From assembly GCA_041661865.1 (NCBI GenBank), contig JBAZTO010000036.1, positions 1-44,194 on the forward strand: DNA of 44,194 nt. The letters run 5' to 3'. The DNA is from JBAZTO01 sp041661865. GTDB taxonomy: Bacteria; Planctomycetota; Phycisphaerae; SM23-33. A program made the translations under genes and the position numbers. The notes beneath the pieces are model-generated. The model saw nothing but the letters and a program-made list of their open reading frames with translations. It was not told the DNA's origin and did no database searches. Below, in pieces: positions 30,097 to 40,432 of the stretch. Positions within the stretch are counted from its first letter, which is position 1. The number at the start of each line of letters is the position of its first letter.

Positions 30097-33000
30097 AACG
30101 TCGAATCCTGCTGTTGCTGGGCAGCTTTTCATTCGTCCTGCTGATCGTCGGGATGTACCTGCTGACCACCGGCGGCGGCAGGAACAGGGCGGGCTCCAAG
30201 CGCCAGCCGGCCACCATGGCCTCGTCGGGCGTATTGGAACCAACCGAGGGCACCGACTTCCGTGTCACTAAGCGGGACAAGCAGGGGCGCCTGCGCGAGG
30301 TCTTCTACGCGCCCAAATTCGACAAGCAAAGTGACGGCGGCTACCTGCTCAACCAGCCCAGTTGCACGATCTACCAGACCGGCGGGGAGCAGATGATCGT
30401 GCGGGCCGGCGAGGGCCTGATCTACACCGACTCTCCCCGCTCCGACCAGTCGGGCGGCAAGTTCCGTATCCGCCACGCCGTACTCCGCGACAACGTGCGG
30501 ATCTACTACGACCGCGAGCGCGACGCCCAGCGGACGCCCGTCGAGAGCCGCCTCGACAACGTCATCCTGATGACCTGCCAGGATCTCGAATACGACAACG
30601 AAAGCCTGGTGCTCTATACCAACAACCGCGTGACGGTGGAGTCGCCGCAGGCCAAGCTCAACGGCCAAGGGTTGTCCATCCATTGGAACGAAAGAGACTC
30701 CAAGGAGCTTGAGCTTCGCTCGTTGCGACTGGAGCATACCGAGTCACTGATGCTCATGGGCGTCGGGGACGACTCGGGCCTGTTCGCCATGCCCGGCAGC
30801 GGCAATGGCGGCGAGGAGGCCGGCACTTCGACCACCACGAGCGCTTCGACTCCGGCCAGTGCGCCGGCCACCCCATCGGCGGCGAGCGCCCCGACCTCCC
30901 CGTCGCGGGACCGCAACGCCCAGAACATGTTCCGGGCCGATCTGATCGGTGAGGTCACCGTCGATCAGGGCCGGCGGTACATCCACGGCGCCGACAGGCT
31001 GAGCCTGCTCTTTGAGTGGGAACGCAAGATGGACAAGAAGGGCATCGTCGAGGACCAGGCCCCCGGCAGCGCCGGCAGCAAGGGCGCCCCGGCCTCGGTC
31101 AGGACTCAGCCCGGCGTTGTGCCGGAACTGGACTCTGCCGGCGACGCGACCTCCGCGCCCGCGCCCAAGCCTGCCCCCGAGCCGGTCTACATCCGATGGA
31201 CCGGCCCGCTGGTCATCACGCCCGCGGGGCATACCGACATGCCTTCCCGCCGCAACATCGCGGCCGAGGGCGAGGGAAAGCTCATCACGCTGACCGACGG
31301 CAACACGATCGCCACGTGCCGGAAGTTCCGCTTCGGCCGCTCGCGCGAGGATGGCTACCTGATGGGCAGCGAGCAGGCCCCGGCGAAGCTGGAACTGGCC
31401 GGCGGCGAGACCGTGCAATGTCCGGAGATGCGATTTGACCTTTCCTCCGGCAAGGCCGAGCTGCTGGGCCCCGGGCAGATGACCAGCCCGGTCGGCCGGC
31501 TTTCCGCCAGGAAGAAGGCCGATGAACCCGATGCCGCCGCCGACATCGGCCAGATCGAGTGGAAGACTTCCGTGGTCGCATTGCTCGAACGGCAGCGCGC
31601 CAGGCACGGCGACGGGTCGTCGCGGTCGGGCGTGTATATAAAGGAAGCCACCTTCAACGGCGAAGTGGTGCTGACGCAGTCGGGCAGCGAAAACAATCTG
31701 CGTGCCGATAGCCTCCAGGTGTGGATCGGCCAGGATGCCAACAAGCAGGTGCTTCAACGGGCGCTGGCCGTCGGTCATGTCACCGGCCGCCAGGACAACA
31801 CCGACACCCGCGGCGGGCGCGTGGAGAAGCAGGACATCGCCGCCGATGAACTGGACGTGATGTTCCACCAGGTCGCCGGCAAGGGCGGAAAGGTCAAGAC
31901 GGACGCCAAGATGCTGCTGGCCCAGGGCCACGTGGTAGTCAACGGCGAGCAGAACGGCCAGAAATGGTCGGCCTGGGCGGACAAGCTGGTCGGCGATCGC
32001 CCCGGCAAGACGGCCGTGCTGTGGGGCGACATGGCCAAGGTGGAGTCTGCCGAGCGAAGCCTGTCGGGCAAGGAGGTTCATCTCAACCAGCTTGACGGCA
32101 CAGCCGAGGTCGTCGGCGTCGGCCAGATGCAGCTTCCGCTGGACAGGGATCTCAACGGCCAGAAGCTGGCCACCTCTCGCCCGGCGAAGATTACCTGGAA
32201 GACCCGGATGCTCTACCAGGCCAACAACACCCCCGGCAAGGAGCCGTCGTCCCAGCCGACGGTGGACTTCACCGGCGAGGTGCGGATCGCCACGGGCGGC
32301 GACCAGATGGATTGCCAGACGATGAAGGTGATCCTGGACCGCGCGGCCAAGCCGGACAAGGCCGCCACCCAGGCTGCGTTGCCCGCCGGCGAGAAGACCC
32401 CAGGCGGCGACGCCAACGGCAATCCGTCGGCGGTGATGGGCGGGGACAGTTTCGCCAACGGGACGCTGTCGAAAGTCTATGCTGACGGCGACGTGACGCT
32501 GACCAGTCGGCAGAGCGACGACCAGGGCCACCTGACCGGCTGGGCCGAGATGCACAGCGACCTGTTGATCTTCAACGCCCAGGCCCGGACGATGGACTGC
32601 CCCGGCCCCGGTTGGCTGTTCGCGCAGGACCTGCGGGCGCCCAAGGTCAAGTCCGCCGCGGCGGCCCAGGGCGTCGATCCGCTGAGCGATGAGAGTATCT
32701 CGGCCAACATCGACCGGCCGTCGCAAACCTGTTTCCAATGGACGCGACAGATGCGGCTGGCCATGGAGACCCGCCTGGTCGTAATGGACGGCAACGTGTG
32801 GATGCGGCACCTGAGTGGCGCCAAGATCGTCGGCCGCGAGACCATGACGAATACCCCTCCCTGGCCGGCGGAACTGCCGCCGGGGCGATCCACCGACCTG
32901 CTGTGCGAGAACCTTGTGGCCCAGTTCGGCTCGCCCAACGATGCCAACGCAAAGAATGACGCCAACGCCAAGGTGGCCAAACTTCAGTCCCCCGCCAAGC

Positions 33001-33377
33001 CCGCCGACGCGACGGAAAGCGGCTTGGGCATGGCCGGGACGCTGGATGAGTTCATCGCCACCGGCTCGGTGCTGCTGAGCGACGATCCGTGGGAGGTCGC
33101 CGGGGCACGCCTGGCCTACCACCGCGCGACCGATATCCTCGAAGTGGTCGGCAACCTCAAGGGCGAGCCCTTGGCCAACGCCCAGATCATCCAGAAGACC
33201 AACAACACGGTGACGACATCGACGTGGATCAGGATGATTCGTGAGAAGGTCACCGTGGACGGAAAGACCCAACTGGCCCCGAGATTCGAGACCGGACCGA
33301 TGGCCGGCTCGACCGTGATTATGCCCAAGAGCACCACCAAACCCGCGCGGGAGATGCCCGGCCGCCTGGGACTGTAA
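30093..33377 (+). CDS. Very large LptC/LptA (OstA)-like LPS-export protein
   Basis: 1094 residues. One N-terminal membrane anchor (ILLLLGSFSFVLLIVGMYLL, about residues 4-23), then an LptC-like beta-jellyroll (about 55-240; DFRVTKRDKQGRLREVFY, LLNQPSCTIYQTGGEQMIVRAGEGLIY), a Thr/Ser/Ala/Pro linker (about 245-275), and a long chain of OstA-type segments: ADRLSLLF (about 298), ADSLQVWIG (about 549), AADELDVMF, LLAQGHVVVNG, ADKLVGD, HSDLLIFNAQARTMDC. In Proteobacteria LptC and LptA are separate proteins of about 190 residues; here one chain seems to cover both and more. Position after kdsD-kdsC is the canonical place of lptC-lptA. No lptB follows. The overlap with kdsC indicates coupled expression. 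The role in bridging LPS across the periplasm is inferred. Confidence 0.75.
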   Translation: MKRRILLLLGSFSFVLLIVGMYLLTTGGGRNRAGSKRQPATMASSGVLEPTEGTDFRVTKRDKQGRLREVFYAPKFDKQSDGGYLLNQPSCTIYQTGGEQMIVRAGEGLIYTDSPRSDQSGGKFRIRHAVLRDNVRIYYDRERDAQRTPVESRLDNVILMTCQDLEYDNESLVLYTNNRVTVESPQAKLNGQGLSIHWNERDSKELELRSLRLEHTESLMLMGVGDDSGLFAMPGSGNGGEEAGTSTTTSASTPASAPATPSAASAPTSPSRDRNAQNMFRADLIGEVTVDQGRRYIHGADRLSLLFEWERKMDKKGIVEDQAPGSAGSKGAPASVRTQPGVVPELDSAGDATSAPAPKPAPEPVYIRWTGPLVITPAGHTDMPSRRNIAAEGEGKLITLTDGNTIATCRKFRFGRSREDGYLMGSEQAPAKLELAGGETVQCPEMRFDLSSGKAELLGPGQMTSPVGRLSARKKADEPDAAADIGQIEWKTSVVALLERQRARHGDGSSRSGVYIKEATFNGEVVLTQSGSENNLRADSLQVWIGQDANKQVLQRALAVGHVTGRQDNTDTRGGRVEKQDIAADELDVMFHQVAGKGGKVKTDAKMLLAQGHVVVNGEQNGQKWSAWADKLVGDRPGKTAVLWGDMAKVESAERSLSGKEVHLNQLDGTAEVVGVGQMQLPLDRDLNGQKLATSRPAKITWKTRMLYQANNTPGKEPSSQPTVDFTGEVRIATGGDQMDCQTMKVILDRAAKPDKAATQAALPAGEKTPGGDANGNPSAVMGGDSFANGTLSKVYADGDVTLTSRQSDDQGHLTGWAEMHSDLLIFNAQARTMDCPGPGWLFAQDLRAPKVKSAAAAQGVDPLSDESISANIDRPSQTCFQWTRQMRLAMETRLVVMDGNVWMRHLSGAKIVGRETMTNTPPWPAELPPGRSTDLLCENLVAQFGSPNDANAKNDANAKVAKLQSPAKPADATESGLGMAGTLDEFIATGSVLLSDDPWEVAGARLAYHRATDILEVVGNLKGEPLANAQIIQKTNNTVTTSTWIRMIREKVTVDGKTQLAPRFETGPMAGSTVIMPKSTTKPAREMPGRLGL

Positions 33378-33414
33378 CAAACGCAAGGTTAGAGGCGAGA
33401 GGTAAGAGGCGAGC

Positions 33415-33571
33415 ATGCCCTGGCCGCGGCGTTTGCGGCCTTGGTTGCCTGACGGCAATCAGCCACAGAGGCAGCAGAGGGCGCTGAGGGCTGATGATTG
33501 GACGGCACCGGGCATGAACTGCGGTCTCTTCTGCCTTATGGCCTCCGCTTCCTCTGTTCCCTCCGCGGCTA
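33415..33571. repeat. Hairpin and inverted repeat in the 259-bp gap before larE
   Basis: GGCCGC-GGCGTTT-GCGGCC (about 33422-33440) shares its 7-nt loop with the hairpin at 20451. It is followed by CCACAGAGGCAGCAGAGG (33463-33480) facing CCTCCGCTTCCTCTGTTCCC (33542-33561), an inverted repeat of the CACAGAGG type. No gene is credible here; the space separates the convergent lpt and larE genes. Confidence 0.6.
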
Positions 33572-33636
33572 TCTTTTCCTGGCGGGATGCCGCGACCTGC
33601 CAGCCGGCCGGCAACCCGAGGTGTCATGAAACCTGC

Positions 33637-34494
33637 CTAAGGCTTGCTCGTCTGGGTCTCTGTCAGCACCATGTTCAGCGAGCCGCTGCGGAAGCCTTCC
33701 AGGTCCAGTGTGACGTACATGAAGCCCAGCGACTTGAGGAACTCCAGCACCTCCCCGCGGTGCGAGAGCACCTTGGGCAGTTGGTCCAGCGGCACCTCGA
33801 TCCGCGCCAGGGGATGATGGTCGCGGAGGCGGCAGTTGGTAAAGCCCAGATCCCGGAGCCTATTCTCGGCCTGCTCAATTCGCGAGAGTTTCTCCGTCGT
33901 CACCGGCTGGCCGTAGGGGATGCGGCTGGCCAGGCAGGCGGCGGCCGGCTTGTCCCATGTGGGCAGACCCATCGCGAGGGAGGCGGCGCGGATGTCGGCC
34001 TTGGTCAGCCCGGCCTCCAGCAGGGGGTTGATGATGCCCAATTCCTCCCCGGCCGCGATGCCGGGGCGATAGTCTTTCATGTCGTCGGCGTTGGCGCCGC
34101 TGACGACGGCGACAAAGCCGCGCCGCCCAGCCAGATCGATCATCGGGGTCATCACGTGGCGCTTGCAGATGTAGCACCGCTGCGGCGGGTTGGCCAGGAA
34201 CTGCGGGTTGGTCATCTCGTCGGTATCGACCTCCAGCAATTCCACGTCAATCTGTTTGGCCAGGTTCCGGGCCGACTCGCGCTCGCGCTTCGGATGAATC
34301 GCCGAGACGCCCGTCACCGCCAGGACGTTGGACTTGCCCAGCGTGTCCACGGCCAGGGCCAGCAGAAACGTGCTGTCCACACCGCCCGAAAATGCCACCA
34401 CCACGCGCTTGAGCCGCAACAGCGCGCTGCGGCAGGCGGCGAGCTTCCTCTGTAACTCCGGTTCGAGAGATTCCAAAGCCTTATTGTCCATCAT
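33637..34494 (-). CDS. larE: LarE-type ATP-dependent sacrificial sulfur transferase
   Basis: 285 residues. PP-loop ATP pyrophosphatase motif SGGVDS at 36-41; LAVTGVSAIHPKRE, RCYICKRHV (106-114), SGANADD, and ACLASRIPYG with C187, the position of the cysteine that is sacrificed (converted to dehydroalanine) in Lactobacillus LarE. LarE donates sulfur to build the nickel-pincer cofactor of lactate racemase-like enzymes. larB, larC and larA are not in this window. ATG 34494, with an adjacent ATG 34491; GAGG lies just upstream. The assignment to LarE over other adenine-nucleotide alpha-hydrolases is by these motifs and length. Confidence 0.88.
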   Translation of the reverse strand: MMDNKALESLEPELQRKLAACRSALLRLKRVVVAFSGGVDSTFLLALAVDTLGKSNVLAVTGVSAIHPKRERESARNLAKQIDVELLEVDTDEMTNPQFLANPPQRCYICKRHVMTPMIDLAGRRGFVAVVSGANADDMKDYRPGIAAGEELGIINPLLEAGLTKADIRAASLAMGLPTWDKPAAACLASRIPYGQPVTTEKLSRIEQAENRLRDLGFTNCRLRDHHPLARIEVPLDQLPKVLSHRGEVLEFLKSLGFMYVTLDLEGFRSGSLNMVLTETQTSKP

Positions 34495-34666
34495 GCACCT
34501 CTACTCTATATTGTAACCGCCGAATTGGGAGTCGCGCGCCGCGGGTCGAGAATTTGGCCAATGACGGGCTGGACGGGGCGCGTGAGAAAAGGGACCAGGG
34601 AACAGGGACCAGGACATGCAACCCCCTGATGTTCACGGGGATACTGTGGATCAGATGAAGGATGCC

Positions 34667-35767
34667 ATGAAATCCAGATTGGCCCGGCGACGCAGCAAGG
34701 CCTTGGCGGCGGCAGTGAAGGCGGCGAAGGTGGACTGCCTGCTGGTTAGCCGTCCTGAGGATGTCAGTTACCTGAGCGGCTTTACCGGCGAGGACAGCTA
34801 TCTGCTCCTTGGCAAGGGCGGTGCGTGCCTGCTCACCGACGGCCGGTTTGACGAACAGGCCCGCAAGGAATGTCCCGGCGTGGCGATAATCGCCCGCAAG
34901 GGCCCCTTGGCGGCCGCCGTGGCGGAGCATGCCGCGGCCCGGCGTTACCGGCGGATCGGCATCCAGGCCGATCACATGACCGTCGCGGGCAGCGAAGCCC
35001 TCGCCAAGGCCGTGGCCGGCAGGAAGGTCCAGCCGGTGGGCGAGATCCTGCTGCCTCTGCGGGCCGTCAAGGATGCCGGCGAGGTGGCCGCAATCCGCCA
35101 GGCGGTGGCTGCCGCCCAGGAGGCATTTCTCGGCCTGATCGCCGGGGGGGCCAGGAACCTGGTGGGCAGGACCGAGCGGGAGGTGGCGGCTGAGTTGGAC
35201 TTCCGCATGCGACTGGCCGGGGCCGAGGGGCCCTCGTTCGAGACCATCGTGGCCGCCGGGGCGCACGGCTCGCTGCCGCACTATCGGCCGGGCGGGACGA
35301 GACTGTCCCTTGGGCAGGCGGTGCTGATCGATTGGGGGGCCAGGCTATCGGGTTATTGCAGTGACTTGACGCGTGTGGTCTTCCTCGGTAGAATCCCGCC
35401 CAAACTTGCCTCCGTATACGATGTGGTTGAGCGGGCACAACAGGCTGGAATCGCCGCAGTTGCAGGCGGCGCCCCAGCCGCCGACGCCGACATCGCGGCC
35501 AGGAAGGTGATCGACGATGCCGGGTACGGGTGCTATTTCGTGCATGCCCTGGGCCACGGCGTGGGACGAGCGATCCATGAGTCGCCCGCCCTCAGCCGTC
35601 TGGCCAAGGTGAAGCTGACGCCCGGAATGGTCGTCACGGTCGAGCCGGGCATCTATCTGCCGGGCATCGGAGGCGTGAGGATTGAGGACGACGTGCTGGT
35701 GACTTCAGGCGGTCGCAGGAAGCTTAGCTCGCTACCGACCGCCGCCGCGGCCATGGTGCTCAAGTAA
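34667..35767 (+). CDS. M24-family Xaa-Pro aminopeptidase
   Basis: 366 residues. Pita-bread dimetal peptidase: creatinase-like N-terminal domain (LLVSRPEDVSYLSGFTGEDSYLLL) then the catalytic domain with metal ligands D in IDWGARLSG, D in CSDLTRVV, H in HALGHGVG, E in VEPGIYLPG and E in RIEDDVLV. Removes N-terminal residues before proline, cytosolic. ATG 34667 has AAGGA 6 nt upstream and gives the usual family N-terminus; an in-frame ATG at 34616 lies in repetitive GGGACCAGG sequence and is less likely. First of a same-strand run with accB (43 bp), accC and pfp. Confidence 0.9.
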   Translation: MKSRLARRRSKALAAAVKAAKVDCLLVSRPEDVSYLSGFTGEDSYLLLGKGGACLLTDGRFDEQARKECPGVAIIARKGPLAAAVAEHAAARRYRRIGIQADHMTVAGSEALAKAVAGRKVQPVGEILLPLRAVKDAGEVAAIRQAVAAAQEAFLGLIAGGARNLVGRTEREVAAELDFRMRLAGAEGPSFETIVAAGAHGSLPHYRPGGTRLSLGQAVLIDWGARLSGYCSDLTRVVFLGRIPPKLASVYDVVERAQQAGIAAVAGGAPAADADIAARKVIDDAGYGCYFVHALGHGVGRAIHESPALSRLAKVKLTPGMVVTVEPGIYLPGIGGVRIEDDVLVTSGGRRKLSSLPTAAAAMVLK

Positions 35768-35810
35768 GTCTGGGCCGGCCGCGAAACGTTCGAGAAAACA
35801 AGGACGCGAA

Positions 35811-36260
35811 ATGGACATCGAAGAAATCAAGCAGTTGGTGCAGCTCATGGTCGACGCCGACCTCAGCGAAATGGACATCACCGACGGGGAACGGAAAGTC
35901 TCCCTCAGGCGAGGCGGCGAAATGCCCGCGATGATGGCCATGCCCTCCGTTGCGGCCGCCCCGGCCCTGGCTGCGGCGCCTGCCCCGGCAGCGGCGGCTC
36001 CCGCGGCCCCGGCCTCCAATCTGCTGGAGATCAAGAGCCCGATGGTGGGAACCTTCTACTCCGCCCCCAGCCCCGACAGCGACGCGTACGTCAAGGTCGG
36101 CGCCTCCATCGGCGACGAGTCGGTGGTCTGCATCGTCGAGGCCATGAAGGTGATGAACGAAATCAAGGCCGAGTGCTCCGGCACCATCATGGAAGTCTGC
36201 GTCAAGAACGCCCAGCCGGTGGAATACGGCCAGGTGCTCTTCCGCGTCAAGCCCGCCTGA
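35811..36260 (+). CDS. accB: Biotin carboxyl carrier protein of acetyl-CoA carboxylase
   Basis: 149 residues. N-terminal helix MDIEEIKQLVQLMVDADLSE, an Ala/Pro-rich flexible linker (about 45-68), and a biotinyl domain with the modified lysine K113 in VEAMKVMNEI. The thumb-type segment SPMVGTFYSAPSPDS (76-90) marks acetyl-CoA carboxylase BCCP. Carries CO2 between AccC and AccAD for malonyl-CoA synthesis. Followed by accC after 100 bp; accA/accD are not in this window. Confidence 0.95.
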   Translation: MDIEEIKQLVQLMVDADLSEMDITDGERKVSLRRGGEMPAMMAMPSVAAAPALAAAPAPAAAAPAAPASNLLEIKSPMVGTFYSAPSPDSDAYVKVGASIGDESVVCIVEAMKVMNEIKAECSGTIMEVCVKNAQPVEYGQVLFRVKPA

Positions 36261-36360
36261 GCGAGTCAGCCAGAGTCATGAACATTCGCTCAGACAACCC
36301 GCAATTGGCGGACCAGCCGCGGAAGGCTCATTTTCCGCGGCGAAGCTGCGAGGAGAGGTC

Positions 36361-37713
<1,353 letters not shown>

Positions 37714-37745
37714 TCGAGGCAGTAGAAAGGTACAAGGCAAGACGT

Positions 37746-38960
37746 ATGGCGGATGTCATCAAGGGAAACGCGATCATCGGGCAGTCCGGCGGGCCGACGG
37801 TCGTCATCAACCAGTCGCTGGTGGGCGTGATCGAGGCGGTTGCCGGCTGCGATGTCATTGAGAATCTTTACGGCGCCCGCAACGGCGTCAACGGGATCGT
37901 CAACGAGCGGTTCATCCCTCTCAAGGGCCTGGACAAGGAACTGCTGGAGCGGGTGGCGCTCACGCCGGCCGCCGCGCTGGGTTCCACGCGCGACAAGCCC
38001 GACGCGGAGTACTGCAACAAGATCTTCCAGGTCTTCGCCAAGCACAACATCCGCTATTTCTTCTACATCGGCGGTAACGACTCGGCCGACACGGCGCGCA
38101 TCGTCAACGAGCTGGCCGGGCAGTCGGGCTATCCGCTGCGGGTGTTCCATATTCCCAAGACCATCGACAACGACCTTCGCGTCACCGACCACTGCCCCGG
38201 CTACGGCTCGGCCGCCCGGTTCGTCGCCTCGGCACTGATGGGCGACGACCGCGACAACGCCTCGCTGCCGGGCGTCAAGATCGACGTGATCATGGGCCGG
38301 CACGCCGGCTGGCTGACGGCTGCCGGGCTGCTGGCTCGCCGCGACGAGACCGACGGGCCGCACCTGATCTACGTGCCCGAGCATCCCATCTCCGAGGCCC
38401 AGTTCATCGATGACGTGGCCGAGGTGTATGGCCGCCTGGGCCGCTGCCTGGTGGCGGTCTCCGAGGGCATCTCCGACGAAAACGACATGGCCTACGGCGA
38501 GAAGCTCGCCTCCACGGTCGAGCGCGACAGCCACGGCAACGTGCAGCTTTCGGGCACCGGGGCGCTGGGCGATTACCTCGGCGGCGTGGTCAAGACCAAG
38601 GTCGCGGCCAAGCTGGGCAAGAAGAGCCTCCGCGTCCGCAGCGACACCTTCGGCTATCTCCAGCGCAGCTTCGCCGGCTATGCCTCGCCGGTGGACCAGA
38701 AGGAAGCCCGCCTGGCCGGCAGGACGGCCGTCAAGTACGCGATGGCCGGCAAGGCCAGCGGCACGGTGGCCTTCAAACGCAAGGACGGCGAGAAGTACGG
38801 CATCACCTGCTTCTGCGGCCAACTGAACGCCGTGGCCCGCGACACCAAGCCGCTGCTGGCCGAGTTCATCAATGCCCGCGGCAACGGAATCAATGAAAAC
38901 TTCCGCGCCTACGCGGCCCCGCTGGCCGGCCAGTTGCCGAGCGTCGGAAAGCTGTGGTAG
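37746..38960 (+). CDS. pfp: Pyrophosphate-dependent phosphofructokinase
   Basis: 404 residues. PFK fold with GQSGGPTVVINQSL at the N-terminus. The two residues that separate PPi from ATP users are of the PPi type: D112 in GGNDS (ATP enzymes have Gly) and K138 in PKTIDND. MGRHAGWL (183-190) is the fructose-6-phosphate binding motif. Reversible phosphorylation of fructose-6-phosphate, saving ATP in glycolysis. The N-D order (GGND) places it with the GGNDS-containing subgroup rather than the classical GGDD one. ATG 37746; a purine-rich AGGCAAGACGT lies upstream. A terminator hairpin follows at 39010. Confidence 0.92.
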   Translation: MADVIKGNAIIGQSGGPTVVINQSLVGVIEAVAGCDVIENLYGARNGVNGIVNERFIPLKGLDKELLERVALTPAAALGSTRDKPDAEYCNKIFQVFAKHNIRYFFYIGGNDSADTARIVNELAGQSGYPLRVFHIPKTIDNDLRVTDHCPGYGSAARFVASALMGDDRDNASLPGVKIDVIMGRHAGWLTAAGLLARRDETDGPHLIYVPEHPISEAQFIDDVAEVYGRLGRCLVAVSEGISDENDMAYGEKLASTVERDSHGNVQLSGTGALGDYLGGVVKTKVAAKLGKKSLRVRSDTFGYLQRSFAGYASPVDQKEARLAGRTAVKYAMAGKASGTVAFKRKDGEKYGITCFCGQLNAVARDTKPLLAEFINARGNGINENFRAYAAPLAGQLPSVGKLW

Positions 38961-39009
38961 GAATCGCGAATCGCGGCTTGCGAATCGCGAATTGAACCGC
39001 AACAGAAAC

Positions 39010-39039
39010 AAACGGCGATTCCGAAAGGGATCGCCGTTT
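39010..39039 (+). terminator. Terminator hairpin after pfp
   Basis: AAACGGCGATTCC-GAAA-GGGATCGCCGTTT, a 13-bp stem with a GAAA tetraloop. The 5' A-run and 3' T-run make it usable in both directions. Confidence 0.75.
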
Positions 39040-39102
39040 CCTTGGTATGCCGAGCATGTTGGGTCACTCGGAGGTGCAAGTAACTATCTCAAAACCAAGT
39101 AT

Positions 39103-39206
39103 CACGGGCGTCTCGCCCGTGAGTCGCATGGCCATCTTGGCCATGTTCTTCGCAAGTAGCACGGGCGGGACGCCCGTGATACTCATGGGCAAGATGCCCA
39201 TGCTAC
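39103..39206. repeat. Two pairs of 19-bp palindromes, locus Q
   Basis: CACGGGCGTCTCGCCCGTG (39103-39121), CATGGCCATCTTGGCCATG (39127-39145), CACGGGCGGGACGCCCGTG (39160-39178), CATGGGCAAGATGCCCATG (39184-39202). Pair members are 5 nt apart; pairs are 14 nt apart. The second pair is framed by GTAG (39156) and CTAC (39203), a complete 51-bp unit. Two of the four are identical to members of locus P. This block and the terminator account for most of the 337-bp gap between pfp and the UDG gene. Confidence 0.95.
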
Positions 39207-39297
39207 ATTCTGAGATGGTTTCTAAGTCCTACGTCCAGTCTGACGGAGGTGAAGGGCGCCGGGAACGTAACCGGCGGCGTCCGCTCACTTCTACGAC

Positions 39298-40089
39298 CTA
39301 CGACCTCTTCAGGCCCAGTTTCGCCATGACCTGCTGAAGGTCTGACCAGACCATGCCGCGCGTCTGGGCGTTGTACTGTCGCAGAACGTAGGAGGGGTGG
39401 AAGGTCGGCATGACGGCGATGCCCTCCAGGCCCTCGGCGATGGCGGGCAACGTTTGCCACTGTCCCCGCAGCCGGGTGATGCCGACCTTGGTGTCCAGCA
39501 GGGCTTGCGTGGCGGGGTTGCCCAGCGTGACGATGACCTCGGGCGAGATGATCTGCAGTTGTCGCACCAGGTAGCTCCAGCAGGCCTGGGCCTCGTCGGG
39601 CGAGGGCGTGCGATTGTGCGGCGGGCGGCACTTGACGACATTGCAGATGTAGACTTCCGCGCGGGACAGCCCCATGGCTGTGATCATGTTGGTCAGCAGC
39701 TCGCCCGCGCGCCCCACGAAGGGCCGGCCGGTGCGGTCTTCTTCCTCGCCGGGGCCCTCGCCCACAAACACCAGGCGTGCCCCTGGGTCGCCTTCGCCAA
39801 AAACCGTTTGCGTTCGGCCTTTGGAGAGACAGCATTTCGTGCAAGCGCGAACTTCCGCTTCGTCGATGGCGGCCAGGGCTGCCGCTTTGCCTTCGGCTCC
39901 GGGGGTCACATGCGGCGGCGGGGCGGCAGTGCGGAGGGAGCCCTTGGCGGCGGCGGGCGCGGTGGCGGCCTGGGTCGTGGCCGCAGCGGCCTTCTTGCGA
40001 CGGCGCGGCATGAACGTTCCGCCCATCAGAAGGTCGGTCTCAACAATCTGCCGTGCGGCGGCGGCGAGTTTGGCGGCATCGTCTGTCAT
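39298..40089 (-). CDS. Family 4 uracil-DNA glycosylase (4Fe-4S)
   Basis: 263 residues. Four cysteines placed as in [4Fe-4S] UDGs: C83 and C86 (CTKC), C154 and C170. Active-site motifs GEGPGEEEDRTGRPFVGRAG and HPSYVLR. Excises uracil from DNA; first step of base-excision repair. Unlike the classic 200-residue enzymes, it carries an 80-residue N-terminal extension with a basic run (RRRKK) and an Ala/Pro-rich linker. ATG 40089 (MTDDAAKL) is chosen over an in-frame start at 40152. It is divergent from the nucleoside phosphorylase gene. Confidence 0.93.
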   Translation of the reverse strand: MTDDAAKLAAAARQIVETDLLMGGTFMPRRRKKAAAATTQAATAPAAAKGSLRTAAPPPHVTPGAEGKAAALAAIDEAEVRACTKCCLSKGRTQTVFGEGDPGARLVFVGEGPGEEEDRTGRPFVGRAGELLTNMITAMGLSRAEVYICNVVKCRPPHNRTPSPDEAQACWSYLVRQLQIISPEVIVTLGNPATQALLDTKVGITRLRGQWQTLPAIAEGLEGIAVMPTFHPSYVLRQYNAQTRGMVWSDLQQVMAKLGLKRS

Positions 40090-40173
40090 TCGTTCGATTG
40101 TACGACAAGTCGGGCAGAGGCAAAAGGGGATGAGCAAAAGCGTTTGCCGCACATAACGTACCTATCCTGAGAT

Positions 40174-40195
40174 CCGCTCGCTTTGCGCTCGCGGC
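40174..40195. repeat. 22-bp dispersed repeat, copy 2
   Basis: Identical to 28443-28464 over 22 bp; here it lies 4 bp before the second cloverleaf-like repeat. Confidence 0.7.
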
Positions 40196-40198
40196 GGG

Positions 40199-40320
40199 TA
40201 CTCTGTCGCAGATGAAGCGATTGGTGCCACGGCTGCGTCGTGTGCAGCCGTGCATAGCATTGGCACTGCCGCAAACACCGCAGCAGTGGCACCTGATCCA
40301 TCGTTTGGCGAGCGACAGAG
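40199..40320. repeat. Dispersed cloverleaf-like repeat, copy 2
   Basis: CTCTGTCGC (40201-40209) pairs perfectly with GCGACAGAG (40312-40320). The inner stem GGTGCC...GGCACC (40223-40293) encloses the same two hairpins as copy 1 at 1915-2034; the second has one mismatch (CACTGCCGC against GCAGCAGTG). The 112-bp core and the 71-bp inner stem have the same length in both copies. It lies in the divergent promoter region between the UDG and nucleoside phosphorylase genes. Confidence 0.85.
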
Positions 40321-40432
40321 CGGCCAGTTCCTAAAGGACCTCTTGCAACCTCCAGGCGGGAGGAGCATAATGTGCCGCTGGGTTCGGGACTCGATTGGCG
40401 TAGCGGTTTCCGGAAAGCAAGGAAGGTTTCTT

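Noticed and set aside
30744..33458. 904-codon minus-strand open frame opposite the Lpt-like gene
   Set aside because: Shadow of the large plus-strand gene, which has an anchor, coupled start and recognisable domains.
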